NCBI RefSeq assembly: GCF_027497195.1 | Contig: NZ_CP114905.1 | Span: 2,466,001 to 2,530,000 of the forward strand | Length of the DNA stretch: 64,000 nt | Source of the DNA: Streptomyces sp. WMMC500 | GTDB taxonomy: Bacteria; Actinomycetota; Actinomycetes; Streptomycetales; Streptomycetaceae | Reading direction: 5' to 3' | Shown here: piece by piece, positions 27,754 through 37,640 of the stretch | Position numbering within the stretch: position 1 is the stretch's first letter | Layout: each line of letters opens with the position of its first letter | Position numbers and translations under genes: made by a program | The notes under the pieces: generated by a model | The model's database searches: none | The model's input: only the letters and a program-made list of their open reading frames with translations | Told to the model about the DNA's origin: nothing

Positions 27754-30669
27754 CTATGTGAGCGCAATGGCCGAAGGGTCCTCCTCCGGAAGCGCGAACG
27801 CTCCCAGGGCCAGTGCGTCCCGTACCCGCTCCTCCTCAAGTGGTTCGCAGTAGGCCATGCCCTGCGCGTGCCGGCAGCCCAGCGCGCGCAGCACCTCGGC
27901 CTGCTCGGGCAGGTCGACCCCCTCGGCCGTCGAGTCCAGGCCCAGCTCGCCGGCGATGCCGATCATCCCGGCGGCGATGGCGCGCAGCCGGGGCGACTCG
28001 GCCAGGCCGTCGACCAGGCCCCGGTCCAGCTTGAGCACGTCCACCGGCAGCCGGCGCAGCGCGGCGATGGCGGCGTGCCCGCTGCCGAAGCCGTCGAGCG
28101 CGATGCGCACGCCGAGGCGGCGCAGCGCGACCAGGCGCCGCTCCAGCTCGTCCATGCCCGCCCGGGCGTCGCTGTCGGCGACCTCGACGGTCAGCGCCCC
28201 GGGCGGCAGCCCGTGGCGCATCAGCAGGGCCTCCACCAGCGGCGGGGACATGCTCCGATCGGTGAGCCGGGCGGCGGACAGCCGTACGGTCACGGGGATG
28301 CCCATGCCCGCCTCGTACCGCGCGGCGGCCTGCTCGACCGTCGCCTCCAGCAGCCAGCGCGCCAGCTCCGCCGCGCGGGCCCGGTCCTGCCCGCCGCCGC
28401 GCCCGCCGGTGTCCGGCGGGCCCTGCATGAACTCGGCGGGCGTGTGCACGATGCCCTGCGCCGAGCGCCAGCGCGGCTGCGCCGACAGCGCCGCCAGACG
28501 CCCGCTCGACAGCTCCACCACCGGCTGGTGCACGAGCGTGAACTGCCCGTCGTCCAGGGCGGAGCGCAGCCGGTTCGCCATCTCTATGCGGCGCACCACT
28601 TCGGCCTGCATCTGCGGCGCGTACAGCTCGACGCGCGCCTTGCCGGCCTGCTTGGCGCGGTACATCGCCAGGTCGGCGTTGCGCATCAGGTCCGCGGGCG
28701 TGCTGCCGGGCTCGGCGAAGGCCACGCCGATGCTGGCCGCGACCCGCACCTCGACGCCGCCCGCCGTGTACGGCTCGGAGAGCCGCACCCGCAGCCGGTC
28801 GGCGACCTCGCGGGTGCGCCGCTCGCGCACGGTGCCGTCCGACCGGTTCTCGCCCGCCGCGCCGCCGACGAGCAGCACGGCGAACTCGTCGCCGCCGAGC
28901 CGGGCAGCCGAGTCCCCGGAGCGGATCGACTCCTGCAGCCGGCGGCCGGCCTGGATGAGCAGCTCGTCGCCGGCGGCGTGGCCGACGGTGTCGTTGACCG
29001 CCTTGAAGCCGTCGAGGTCGATGAAGAGCACGGCGGCGTTCGCGTCCCCGGCCCGCCTGCCGCCGAGCGCGTGCCCGACGCGCTCGGTGAACAGCGCGCG
29101 GTTCGGCAGGTCGGTGAGCGCGTCGTGAGAGGCGCTGTGCTGCAACTGCGCCTGGAGGCGGACACGCTCGGTGACGTCCCGGGAGTTGAAGATCAGGCCG
29201 TTGTGGTGCCGGTTGACCGTCGACTCGACGTTCAGCCAGCCGTCCTCGCCGTACGCGCCCTCGTCACCGGCGCCGGGGCCCCCGCGGCGGCCTCTGCCGG
29301 CCCGGAAGCGGCACTCGATGCGGATCGACCGGGCGCCGCCGGGCGGCGCCGACAGGAACCTCCGCACCTCGTGCAGCACCCGGCCCAGGTCGTCGGGGTG
29401 GATGAGCCCGGCCAGCTCGCAGCCGACCAGTTCCTCCGGGTCGGTGCCGTAGACCCCGAGGGCCGCGGGGCTGACGTAGCGCAGCACGCCGGACGGCGCC
29501 GCGATCATGATGACGTCGCTGGAACCCTGCACGAGCGAACGGAAGTGGTTCTCCTTCTGGGCGAGCTCCTGGGTGAGGCTGATGTTGTCGAGCAGCATGA
29601 TCGCCTGGCGTACGACGAGCGCCAGCACCACCGTGCACGCGGTCATGAGCACCACGCGGTCCACGCTGCGGCCGTCCAGCAGGTTGTACAGGATCCCCAG
29701 CGTGCACACGCCGGCCGCGAGGTACGGTGCGAGCGCGCCGATGTGCCCGGCGATGGGCCGGGCGCGCTCCTCCCGGCCGCGCTTCCCGGCGCCGTCCACT
29801 TCCCCGGGCTCCCCGGCCGGCCCGGCCGGACCTGCCGCCCCGGCTGCGCCGGCGAGATCGATCTCTTCGACTTCTTCGGCTTCCTCGCCTCTGCCGACCC
29901 ACGGGGCGTACGCGAGCAGGACCGAGCCGGCGAACCAGCCGGCGTCCAGCAACTGTCCCGAGCGGTACTGCTCCTGGAGCAGCGGCGAGGTGAACAGCGC
30001 GTCGCACAGCACCGTGAGCACGAGCGCGCCGATCGCCGTGTTGATCGCGGAGCGGCCCGCGGCGGTGCGCCGGAAGTGCAGCGCCAGCACCATGCTCACC
30101 AGCACGATGTCCAGCAGCGGGTACGCGAGCGAGAGCGCGACGCGCGGCACCGACTCGTCGTCCCCCGCGGCGTGCGCCAGGGCGAGGGTCCAGGAGATGG
30201 TGAGCAGGGAGCCGCCGATGAGCCAGGTGTCCAGGCCCAGGCAGATCCAGCCCGCCCTGCTCACCGGCCGCCGGGCGAGCACCAGCAGGCCGATGACCGC
30301 GGGTGGCGCGAAGAGCAGGAAGAAGAAGTCCGCGACGGACGCCTCCGGCAGCGGCCGCTGGAGCACGACCTCGTACCAGCCCCAGATGCCGTTGCCGATG
30401 CCCGCCATGGCGGACGAGACGCCGAACATGAGCCAGGCCGGGCGAAAGCGGTCCTGGCGGATACGCGCGTAGTAGAGACACGAGAAGGCGGCCGCGAACG
30501 CCGCCGCGCTCAGCCCGAAGTCCCCCATGATCAGGGCGACCCGGGGAGAGCCCCAGCCCAGAGCGGCACCGGTGGCGTACCCCGCGCAGAGCAGCGCGAG
30601 GACCAACTGGGGTACGACCCCCGCGGGCATCGGCGGCCTGGGCACCACCGCTCCGATCGACGCGGTCAC
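27754..30669 (-). CDS. membrane PAS-GGDEF-EAL protein with degenerate EAL domain
   Basis: A 971-residue membrane signalling protein for cyclic di-GMP. About ten hydrophobic segments (residues 15-360) contain a charged, collagen-like loop (GAAGPAGPAGEPGE) with an acidic EEAEEVEEI run. A PAS domain follows (about 370-490), then a GGDEF domain with an intact ARLGGDEFAVLL active site (about 590), so diguanylate cyclase activity is plausible. The EAL domain (about 690-945) has SAQ where EAL is expected (AALSAQPRW) and LDGFGSG instead of DDFGTG, so phosphodiesterase activity is probably lost. Start is a GTG with a G-rich site upstream. It lies next to ilvB as in other streptomycetes (position of SCO5511, from memory). 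Confidence 0.88.
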   Translation of the reverse strand: MTASIGAVVPRPPMPAGVVPQLVLALLCAGYATGAALGWGSPRVALIMGDFGLSAAAFAAAFSCLYYARIRQDRFRPAWLMFGVSSAMAGIGNGIWGWYEVVLQRPLPEASVADFFFLLFAPPAVIGLLVLARRPVSRAGWICLGLDTWLIGGSLLTISWTLALAHAAGDDESVPRVALSLAYPLLDIVLVSMVLALHFRRTAAGRSAINTAIGALVLTVLCDALFTSPLLQEQYRSGQLLDAGWFAGSVLLAYAPWVGRGEEAEEVEEIDLAGAAGAAGPAGPAGEPGEVDGAGKRGREERARPIAGHIGALAPYLAAGVCTLGILYNLLDGRSVDRVVLMTACTVVLALVVRQAIMLLDNISLTQELAQKENHFRSLVQGSSDVIMIAAPSGVLRYVSPAALGVYGTDPEELVGCELAGLIHPDDLGRVLHEVRRFLSAPPGGARSIRIECRFRAGRGRRGGPGAGDEGAYGEDGWLNVESTVNRHHNGLIFNSRDVTERVRLQAQLQHSASHDALTDLPNRALFTERVGHALGGRRAGDANAAVLFIDLDGFKAVNDTVGHAAGDELLIQAGRRLQESIRSGDSAARLGGDEFAVLLVGGAAGENRSDGTVRERRTREVADRLRVRLSEPYTAGGVEVRVAASIGVAFAEPGSTPADLMRNADLAMYRAKQAGKARVELYAPQMQAEVVRRIEMANRLRSALDDGQFTLVHQPVVELSSGRLAALSAQPRWRSAQGIVHTPAEFMQGPPDTGGRGGGQDRARAAELARWLLEATVEQAAARYEAGMGIPVTVRLSAARLTDRSMSPPLVEALLMRHGLPPGALTVEVADSDARAGMDELERRLVALRRLGVRIALDGFGSGHAAIAALRRLPVDVLKLDRGLVDGLAESPRLRAIAAGMIGIAGELGLDSTAEGVDLPEQAEVLRALGCRHAQGMAYCEPLEEERVRDALALGAFALPEEDPSAIALT

Positions 30670-30982
30670 CGCACCCCCCGGCTGCCGGGAGCCGGCCGCG
30701 TCCGCGGCCCCGCCGCGACGCCGGCCCTCAGGGCCGCGAGGCGCGCGGGACTACCGCGCTGCCCGCGTACCGGAAAAGATTTCCACTTGCCGTGCATGTG
30801 CCCATCGCCCCCCTCGATATCGGTTGCGCGGCCGGCAGCGCACCGGCCACGTTGACGTCGGGAGCAATCCCCGCTGCGGACGATACACCAGGTTCGTCAC
30901 GCAGGGACATACTTCCTCTACGGAGCGTAACTAAAACCGAGAGTTGCGTCTCAACTACGTAGAGTGTTCGTACGGTTGTCCG
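30670..30982. other. region upstream of the PAS-GGDEF-EAL gene
   Basis: A 313-nt stretch. It holds AGTTG/CAACT (around 30939-30953) and a nearly matching CGTAACT/AGTTGCG pair in an AT-richer island near 30925-30960, a likely promoter area. Two short minus-strand frames exist: 30728-30910 (60 codons, GAGGA close to its ATG) and 30666-30797 (43 codons, its TGA overlapping the GTG of the big gene). Their codon use is atypical and neither is called as a gene. Confidence 0.5.
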
Positions 30983-31915
30983 TCAGGCAACGGCGACCAC
31001 GTGCTCCACCGGTTCACCGGCGGCGAACCGCCGCAACTGGGCGCGCAGCAGCCTCTCCGCGCGCGGCCGGAACGCGGACGTGGGCCCGCCGGTGTGCGGG
31101 CTGACGAGCACTCCGGGGGCGTGCCACAGCGGGTGGCCCGGCGGCAGCGGCTCGGGGTCCGTCACGTCGAGCGCGGCCCGCAGCCGGCCCGGCTCCACCT
31201 CGTCCAGCAGGGCCTTCGTGTCCACGACGGCGCCGCGGGCGACGTTCACGAGCAGCGCGCCGTCCTTCATCCGGGCCAGGAACCCGGCGTCGACCAGGCC
31301 CCGGGTGGCGTCGGTCAGCGGGGTCGTCACGATCACCACGTCGGCGGCGGGCAGCAACTCCCGTACGTCGGCGAGGGAGTGGACCGGACCGCGCGGTGTG
31401 GTGCGGGGGGAGCGCGCGATGCGTACGACCCGCTCGCACTCGAAGCCCGCAAGCCGGTCCTCCACCGCGCTTCCGATGGCGCCGTAGCCGAGGATCAGCA
31501 CGGTCTTGTCGGCGAGCGACGGGTGGAAGCCGGTGCGCCACTCCTCCGCGTCCTGGCGGCGTACGAAGTCGGGGATGCCGCGCAGCGACGCGAGGGTGAG
31601 CGTGAGCGCGAGTTCGGCGGTCGACGCCTCGTGCACCCCGCGGGCGTTGCACAGCCTGGCCCCCGGCGGCAGCGCGGAGAGCGCGGGCAGATAGGCGTCG
31701 ACGCCGGCGGTCAGCGTCTGCAGCACCTTCAGCGCGCGCATCCGCGGCACCGGGTCGTGGGTGATCTGCCGCATGTACGGCGCCACGAGGAACACGCACT
31801 GCGCCGGGTCGGCGGGGAACTCGGGCTCGGCGTCCCAGTGCACGTAGTCCAGCTCCGGCGGCAGCCCGGCGATCTCGTCCGGCGGAATCGGCAGCCACAC
31901 CTGTCCATCCGTCAT
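30983..31915 (-). CDS. D-isomer-specific 2-hydroxyacid dehydrogenase
   Basis: A 310-residue NAD(P)H-dependent dehydrogenase of the glyoxylate/hydroxypyruvate reductase type. The dinucleotide motif is ILGYGAIGSAVEDRLAGF (about residues 140-157). The catalytic Arg lies in NVARGAVVDTKALL, the Glu in VTDPEPLPPGHPLW and the His in SPHTGGPT. It is short and has no C-terminal ACT domain, unlike SerA in this window. The ATG at 31915 gives the usual N-terminus; a GTG 6 nt further up is possible. It is divergent from an aldo/keto reductase gene. Its substrate cannot be assigned. Confidence 0.9.
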   Translation of the reverse strand: MTDGQVWLPIPPDEIAGLPPELDYVHWDAEPEFPADPAQCVFLVAPYMRQITHDPVPRMRALKVLQTLTAGVDAYLPALSALPPGARLCNARGVHEASTAELALTLTLASLRGIPDFVRRQDAEEWRTGFHPSLADKTVLILGYGAIGSAVEDRLAGFECERVVRIARSPRTTPRGPVHSLADVRELLPAADVVIVTTPLTDATRGLVDAGFLARMKDGALLVNVARGAVVDTKALLDEVEPGRLRAALDVTDPEPLPPGHPLWHAPGVLVSPHTGGPTSAFRPRAERLLRAQLRRFAAGEPVEHVVAVA

Positions 31916-32006
31916 GACCACGAGGCTAGGTGATCCCCGCGCGAACGCGGGCGCGAGGGGTGAGGCGTCCCGGGCCGGGGGACCGGTGTCGGCGGCAGGG
32001 GTTAGT

Positions 32007-33008
32007 GTGCCTCGGGTGGAGCGCAGGACGATCGGGGCGGCGGCCCTGGAGGTGGGCGCGGTCGGCCTCGGCTGCATGCCGATGAGCTGGGCGTACAGCC
32101 CGTCGCGGCAGCAGGGCGAGGAGTCCGTACGGGCCGTGTGCGCGGCGCTCGACGCCGGCGTGAGCCTGCTCGACACCGCCGACATGTACGGGCCGTTCAC
32201 CAACGAGCTGCTGGTCGGCCGGGTGCTCAAGGAGCGGCGCGCGGACGCGTTCGTCTCCACCAAGGTCGGCCTCCTCGCCGGCGAGCAGCACGTCGTCGCC
32301 AACGGCCGCCCGGCGTACGTCAGACGCGCCTGCGACGCCTCGCTGCGCCGGCTGCAGACGGACGTCATCGACCTGTACCAACTGCACCGCGAGGACCCCG
32401 AGGTGCCCGTCGAGGAGACCTGGGGCGCCATGGCGGAGCTGGTGGCGGCGGGCAAGGTGCGGTCCCTGGGGTTCTGCGCGGTGGGCGCGCGGGCGGACCG
32501 CCGGGCCGGCGGCGGGATGTACGACGCGACGATCCGCCGGCTGGGCCGGGTGCAGCAGGTGTTCCCGGTCAGCAGCGTGCAGGCGGAGCTGTCGGTGTGG
32601 TCGCCGGAGGCGCTGACGGGCCTGCTGCCGTGGTGCCAGGCCCGGCGGGTCGGGTTCCTCGCGGCGATGCCGCTGGGGCACGGGTTCCTCACGGGCACGC
32701 TCACGCCGGGGCAGGGCTTCGAGCCGGACGACATACGGGCCCGGCACCCGCGGTTCACCGCCGAGATGATGGCGGCGAACCAGCCGGTGGTCGCCGGGCT
32801 GCGGCGGGTCGCCGAGCGACACGGCGCCACGCCGGCGCAGGCGGCGCTGGCCTGGGTGCTGGCGCAGGGGGCGCACGTGGTGCCGGTGCCGGGGGCGAAG
32901 CGGGCCCGGTGGGCGGTGGAGAACGCCGCGGCGGCGGGGCTGAGGCTGGCGCCGGCCGACCTGGCGGAGATCGCGTCGCTGCCCCCGGCGCAGGGGTCGT
33001 GGGAGTAG
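32007..33008 (+). CDS. aldo/keto reductase
   Basis: A 333-residue NADPH-dependent oxidoreductase with a TIM-barrel fold. The signature Asp-Tyr pair is in LLDTADMYGPFTNELLVGR, the Lys in FVSTKVG and the His in DLYQLHRED. The C-terminal cofactor site shows VVPVPGAKRARWAVENAAAAG. The GTG at 32007 is chosen because AGGGG lies 5 nt upstream; the next GTG at 32016 is also possible. It faces the divergent 2-hydroxyacid dehydrogenase gene over a 91-nt gap. Substrate unknown. Confidence 0.9.
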   Translation: MPRVERRTIGAAALEVGAVGLGCMPMSWAYSPSRQQGEESVRAVCAALDAGVSLLDTADMYGPFTNELLVGRVLKERRADAFVSTKVGLLAGEQHVVANGRPAYVRRACDASLRRLQTDVIDLYQLHREDPEVPVEETWGAMAELVAAGKVRSLGFCAVGARADRRAGGGMYDATIRRLGRVQQVFPVSSVQAELSVWSPEALTGLLPWCQARRVGFLAAMPLGHGFLTGTLTPGQGFEPDDIRARHPRFTAEMMAANQPVVAGLRRVAERHGATPAQAALAWVLAQGAHVVPVPGAKRARWAVENAAAAGLRLAPADLAEIASLPPAQGSWE

Positions 33009-33152
33009 GCGTCCCCGCCGGCGCCGGCGGGGACGGAGATCGCGCGGCGCACCGGCCCGTACGGGCGGGAACGCTCCACCGGCGCGCGGTGTACGTACGG
33101 TTGTGATGTGCTGGGTACTTCCGGCCGCCGCCAGCCTGAGGAGAACCGTCCC

Positions 33153-34310
33153 GTGAGAGCCCGCGCCGTCGTCGTCCTCCGGCTGGCAGCCGCCGCCGCA
33201 CTCGTGCTCGCCGCCGGCTGCTCGTCGGGGGACGACGACGACTCCGGAGTACCCGCCGAGTCCTCCTCCGCCGCGTCCGCCGGCAGCGGCGGCTCCGCCG
33301 GCCGGGGCTCGCCGCCGCCGGACCGGGGCTCCGCCAAGGTCGCCGGCACCGTCGCCGAGGACCTGCGGACGCCGTGGGGCCTGGCCGAACTACCCGGCGG
33401 CGACCTGCTGGTCTCCTCCCGCGACAACGGCACCGTCTACCACGTCGCCGCCGAGGGCGGGAAGGTCACCGAGGCCGGCCAGGTGCCCGGCGTGCAGGGC
33501 GAACCGGGCAACGAGGGCGGGCTGCTGGGGCTCGCGCTCGGCGCCGACGAGATGGTCTACGCGTACTTCACCTCCGACAGCGACAACCGCGTCGTGCGGA
33601 TGACGTACGACGCGGACGGCCCCGAGGGCAACCGGCTGGGCGCACCGGACACCGTCTTCCGCGGCATCCCCAAGGGCGGCCGGCACAACGGCGGGCGGAT
33701 CGCGTTCGGCCCCGACAAGATGCTCTACGTCGGCACCGGCGAGGCCGGCGACCCGGCGCTGGCGCAGGACAGGGAGTCGCTGGGCGGCAAGATCCTGCGG
33801 ATGACGCCCGACGGCGAGCCGGCCCGCGGCAACCCGGACGCGGGGTCGGTCGTCTATTCGTACGGCCACCGCAACGTGCAGGGGCTGGCCTGGGACGACG
33901 ACAAGCGGCTGTGGGCGGCGGAGTTCGGCGACCAGCAGTGGGACGAGCTGAACCTCATCGAGCCGGGCGGGAACTACGGCTGGCCGGAGGCGGAGGGCAG
34001 GGAGAACCTGGAGGGCATGGTCGACCCCGTCGTGCAGTGGGCCACCCCTGACGCCTCGCCGAGCGGCATCGCGTACGCGGAGGGGTCGATCTGGATGGCG
34101 TCGCTGCGCGGCGAGCGGCTGTGGCGGATCCCGCTGGACGGCACGGAGGCGGCGGCGGACCCGCAGGCGTTCTTCGACGGCGAGTACGGGCGGCTGCGCA
34201 CCGTACAGCGGGCATCGGACGGCGATCTGCTGCTGATGACGAACGAGACGGACCTGCGGGGCTCACCGGAGCAGGGCGACGACCGCATCCTGCGGCTGGA
34301 GGTGAGCTAG
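33153..34310 (+). CDS. PQQ-dependent sugar dehydrogenase-like lipoprotein
   Basis: A 385-residue secreted lipoprotein. A signal peptide with lipobox LAAGC (about residues 18-22) is followed by a Ser/Gly-rich linker and a six-bladed propeller of the glucose/sorbosone dehydrogenase family (about 70-385). Conserved family stretches include LRTPWGLAELPGGDLLVS, NEGGLLGLAL, GRIAFGPDKMLYVGTGEAGD, YGHRNVQGLAWD and EFGDQQWDELN. GAGGAGAA lies 8 nt before the GTG start. Many members lack proven enzyme activity. The gene ends in a 12-nt direct duplication that carries two TAG codons (34300-34323). Confidence 0.88.
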   Translation: MRARAVVVLRLAAAAALVLAAGCSSGDDDDSGVPAESSSAASAGSGGSAGRGSPPPDRGSAKVAGTVAEDLRTPWGLAELPGGDLLVSSRDNGTVYHVAAEGGKVTEAGQVPGVQGEPGNEGGLLGLALGADEMVYAYFTSDSDNRVVRMTYDADGPEGNRLGAPDTVFRGIPKGGRHNGGRIAFGPDKMLYVGTGEAGDPALAQDRESLGGKILRMTPDGEPARGNPDAGSVVYSYGHRNVQGLAWDDDKRLWAAEFGDQQWDELNLIEPGGNYGWPEAEGRENLEGMVDPVVQWATPDASPSGIAYAEGSIWMASLRGERLWRIPLDGTEAAADPQAFFDGEYGRLRTVQRASDGDLLLMTNETDLRGSPEQGDDRILRLEVS

Positions 34311-34372
34311 GGGTGAGCTAGGGGGCGTACGCCCCGCCCGCGCACCGCGCACAGCGCGCCGGGGTCCGGCGC

Positions 34373-37300
34373 TCAGCCGCCCTCGAACAACCGCAGCCGG
34401 TGCGCCACGGCCGCCGCCTCGCCCCGCGCCCCCACCCCCAGCTTCGCCAGGATGTTGGACACGTGCACGCTCGCCGTCTTCGGCGAGATGAACAGTTCCT
34501 CGGCGATCTGCCGGTTGCTCCGCCCCGCCGCGACCAGCCGCAGCACGTCCGCCTCGCGCGCCGTCAGCCCCAGCGCCTCCGCCGGGTCCGCCGGCTCCGC
34601 CGCCACCGCGTCCGGGGTGAGCGCGATCCGGGCGCGGGCCGCCAGCGCCTCGGCGTCGCGGACCAGCCGCGCCGCGCCGAGGCCCCTGGCCGTCTCGTAC
34701 GCCCGCCGCAGCGCCTCCGCCGCGCCGTCGCGCGCCGCGCCGGGACCCGGGGCGCCCGCGAGCAGCGACTCCGCGCGGCGGTAGCGCGTCAGCGCCTGCT
34801 GGTACGGCCACTCCAGCTCCGCCCAGGCCGCCTCGGCCTCCGCCCAGCGCGCGGTGCCGTCCCGGCCCTCCGCAACGTACAGCTCCGCCTCCGTCATCAG
34901 CGCCTGCGCCTCCCACGGCGGCGCGAACCGCGGCAGGTTGCGCATCGCCGCACGGATCCGGGCCAGCGCCGCCGCCCGGCCCGCCTCGGCCGCGGGCAGC
35001 CCGCGCAGCCGGGCCTCGGCGGCGGCCGTCGTGTACAGCAGCGGCCAGGCGTAGCGCTGCATCCCCAGCCGCAGCCCGTCGCCGACGGCCTCCCCGAACG
35101 CGGCGCGCACGTCGGCGACCCGTCCCTCCGCGGCGGCCAGCTCGATCGTCATCTCGGCGATCGGCAGCTCGTACTGGGGCTGCCGGTCGGTGCCGAACTC
35201 CGCGCGGGCCGCCGCCAGTTCGCGACGCACCGCGGGGTGGTCCCCGCGCAGCAGCGCCAGCAGCGCCCGGTCGAGCAGCGCGCTGCCGCGCAACTGCGTG
35301 CTGCGCGCGGTGCGCAACTGCGCGGCCGCGGCCTCCTCCGCCTCGGCCCAGCGGCCCAGCGACAGCAGCGCGTTGGCCCGGTTGCCGTGGCTGAGGGAGA
35401 GGTAGAGGGCGAGCCCCGAGTCGCGCAGCACCTCGACCGCCTCCCCGGCCGCGGCGGCCGACTCCGCGGACCTGCCGACGCCTTCGAGGGCCGAGGGCAG
35501 GTTCCCGTACGCCCGGGCGGCGGCCACCACCAGGCCGCCGGCCAGCGCCCGGTCCCGGACCGCGTGGAACTCCGCGATGCCGCCCGCCACGTCGCCGGAG
35601 TCGACCATCATCCAGGCCCGCGGGATGCGCACGGTCAGCTCGGTCTCCTCCGCCCCGACCAGCCGCGCCAACTGCACGGCGCGCTCCGCGGCCTCGATGG
35701 CACCCGCGCCCGGGGTGTGCACCGCCTGCCAGTTGGCGACCTCGGCGAGCACCTGCGCGTGCACCGGCGACGGCGGCAGCCCGCGGACCAGCTCCTGCGC
35801 CCGGTCCAGCTCCTCGCGCCCGTCGCCGCGGCCGAGGCTCTGCAGGCAGCGGGCGCGCTCGACGCGGAACCACGCGGCGCGCAGCGGCGCGCGGGTGCCG
35901 AGCAGCCGCAGCGCCCGGTCGCTCAGCGTGAGCGCCCTGCCGAACGAGGAGGCGAGCCGGGCCGCGAAGACCGTCTCGGCGAGCAGGTCGGCGAACTCGG
36001 GGCGGTCGGCCGGCGGGTAGGCGCCGCCGGAGTGCGGCACGGTGCGCGCCTCGGGCGGCGCGTCGTCCCACAGCGCGACGGCCCGCTCCAGCAGCGCGAG
36101 CTGGTCGGCGAAGGCGTGCCGGGCGCGGGCGTCCGCGGCGGCGGCGAGGACGGCGGGCAGCGCGCGGGCGGGGTCGCCGGCCTGGTACCAGTAGCCGGCC
36201 AGCCGGGCGGGGCGCTCGTCCGCCCGTACGAGGCCGGGGTCGGCCTCCAGCGCCTCGGCGTAGCGGCGGCTGAGGCGGGCGCGCTCGCCGGGCAGCAGGT
36301 CGTCGGAGACGGCCTCGCGCATGAGGGCGTGCCGGAAGCGGTAGGCGTCCACCCGCTCGTCGGCGGGCAGCAGCACGCCGGCGCCGATGGCGGTGCGCAG
36401 CGCGTCGAACAGCTCGTCGTCGCCGAGCCCGGAGACGGCGGCGAGCAGCGAGGTGTCGACGCGGTCGCCGCCGACCGCGGCCAGCGCGACGACCCGGCGC
36501 GCGGGGTCCGGCAGCGCCTCGGCCCGTACGAGCAGCAGGTCGCGCAGCGACGCGCCGAGTCCGGCGGCCTGCCTCCCGCCGGCCGCCCCCGGCCCGCCTG
36601 TGCCGATGCCCTCGGCGAGTTCCTCGACGAAGAAGGCGTTGCCGTCCGAGCGCCCGTAGACCTCCGCCACCAGCTCCTCCGCCGGCTCGCCGCCGCGCAG
36701 CCCGGCGAGCTGGCTGCGTACCTCGTCGCGGCTGAAGCGGGCCAGCTCGAAGCGGCGTACGCAGCGCAGCCGGTCCAGCTCGGCGAGGCCGGGGCGCAGC
36801 GGGTGGCGGCGGTGCAGGTCATCGGAGCGGTAGGTGGCGACGACGAGCAGGCGGGCGGCCTGGACGGAGCGCAGCAGGTAGCCGAGGAGCTCGCGGGTGG
36901 AGTGGTCGGCCCAGTGCAGGTCCTCGACGACCAGCACGAGCACCCGCTCGCCGGCCAGCTTCTCCAGCATCCGGGCGGCCAGCTCGTACAGCCGCGCCCG
37001 CCCGGCCTCCCCCTGCGCGGCGGCCGGCAGGTCGGGGATCGGCCCCAGCTCGGGCAGCAGCCGGGCCAGCTCGCCGTGCTGCCCGGCGACGGCCTCGTCC
37101 AGCCGGTCGCCGAGGCGGCGGCGCAGGGCGCGCAGCGCGGTGGAGAAGGGCGCGAAGGGCAGGCCGTCGGCGCCCGACTCGATGCAGTTGCCGACGGCGG
37201 TGACCGCGCCGGCGGCCTCGGCGCGGGCCAGGAACTCCTCCACCAGCCGGGACTTCCCGACGCCCGCCTCGCCGCCGACGAGCACGGCGCACGGCGCGCC

Positions 37301-37438
37301 GGCGGCGGCCCGGTCGTACGCCTCCGTCAGCGCGCCCAGCTCCGCGGCGCGGCCGACGAAGACGCGGGCGCCGACGCGTATGCCGGCGTCCGCGACCGCC
37401 GGCTCCGGGGGCTCAGGGGACTCCACGCGACCGAGCAT
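34373..37438 (-). CDS. LAL-family LuxR regulator 1
   Basis: A 1021-residue large ATP-binding LuxR regulator (MalT-like STAND architecture). The Walker A motif is GGEAGVGKS (residues 55-63) and Walker [14 protein letters not shown] (about 166-178). A long helical TPR-like region (about 400-930) follows, and the LuxR helix-turn-helix ends the protein: [26 protein letters not shown], then [18 protein letters not shown]. The start MLGRVESP corresponds to the start of paralogues 3 and 4. It is divergent from the small gene at 37641 and shares a 202-nt regulatory region with it. Signal and targets are unknown; ATP hydrolysis and oligomerisation are inferred from the family. Confidence 0.92.
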   Translation of the reverse strand: MLGRVESPEPPEPAVADAGIRVGARVFVGRAAELGALTEAYDRAAAGAPCAVLVGGEAGVGKSRLVEEFLARAEAAGAVTAVGNCIESGADGLPFAPFSTALRALRRRLGDRLDEAVAGQHGELARLLPELGPIPDLPAAAQGEAGRARLYELAARMLEKLAGERVLVLVVEDLHWADHSTRELLGYLLRSVQAARLLVVATYRSDDLHRRHPLRPGLAELDRLRCVRRFELARFSRDEVRSQLAGLRGGEPAEELVAEVYGRSDGNAFFVEELAEGIGTGGPGAAGGRQAAGLGASLRDLLLVRAEALPDPARRVVALAAVGGDRVDTSLLAAVSGLGDDELFDALRTAIGAGVLLPADERVDAYRFRHALMREAVSDDLLPGERARLSRRYAEALEADPGLVRADERPARLAGYWYQAGDPARALPAVLAAAADARARHAFADQLALLERAVALWDDAPPEARTVPHSGGAYPPADRPEFADLLAETVFAARLASSFGRALTLSDRALRLLGTRAPLRAAWFRVERARCLQSLGRGDGREELDRAQELVRGLPPSPVHAQVLAEVANWQAVHTPGAGAIEAAERAVQLARLVGAEETELTVRIPRAWMMVDSGDVAGGIAEFHAVRDRALAGGLVVAAARAYGNLPSALEGVGRSAESAAAAGEAVEVLRDSGLALYLSLSHGNRANALLSLGRWAEAEEAAAAQLRTARSTQLRGSALLDRALLALLRGDHPAVRRELAAARAEFGTDRQPQYELPIAEMTIELAAAEGRVADVRAAFGEAVGDGLRLGMQRYAWPLLYTTAAAEARLRGLPAAEAGRAAALARIRAAMRNLPRFAPPWEAQALMTEAELYVAEGRDGTARWAEAEAAWAELEWPYQQALTRYRRAESLLAGAPGPGAARDGAAEALRRAYETARGLGAARLVRDAEALAARARIALTPDAVAAEPADPAEALGLTAREADVLRLVAAGRSNRQIAEELFISPKTASVHVSNILAKLGVGARGEAAAVAHRLRLFEGG

Positions 37439-37486
37439 CGCACGTCACGCGCCCGGCCGGGCCCGCACCCGGCGAGACCGTAAGGC

Positions 37487-37580
37487 GGGGCCTTAGGCCG
37501 CGGGACCCCGCCGGCGCGCCGGCTAAGGCGCCTCGCGCGCGGAGATGAGGAAGTCGCCCGATGTGCCCCACCCCCCTGGG
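37487..37580 (+). promoter_or_regulatory. shared regulatory block, copy 1
   Basis: Positions 37524-37580 align without gaps to 40990-41046 with 46 of 57 identical bases. The core is GATG-GGAAGTC-CCCGATGTG followed by ACCCCCCTGGG. GGGGCCTTAGGC just upstream (37487-37498) is also repeated in copy 2, giving a CCTTA - about 27 nt - TAAGG inverted pair. It lies before the small gene at 37641, between it and the divergent LAL 1 gene. Confidence 0.75.
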
Positions 37581-37640
37581 AGACGAGCATGGAGGCACAG
37601 GGAGAACACGGCACCGCAGCCGACTCACAGGGGAGCGACG

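Noticed and set aside
26920..30855. A 1311-codon open frame on the plus strand
   Set aside because: It is the antisense shadow of ilvB and the GGDEF/EAL gene; low-complexity Arg/Val/Leu composition and no domain.
30670..30982. BldD box or c-di-GMP riboswitch upstream of the GGDEF gene
   Set aside because: AGTTG/CAACT repeats do not match the BldD consensus well, and no GEMM-like structure was recognised.
37460..37600. Minus-strand peptides containing GHIGRLPHL / RHIGRLPHL near both regulatory blocks
   Set aside because: They are antisense translations of the shared regulatory block; their similarity follows from the DNA repeat, and no ribosome binding site or consistent start was seen.
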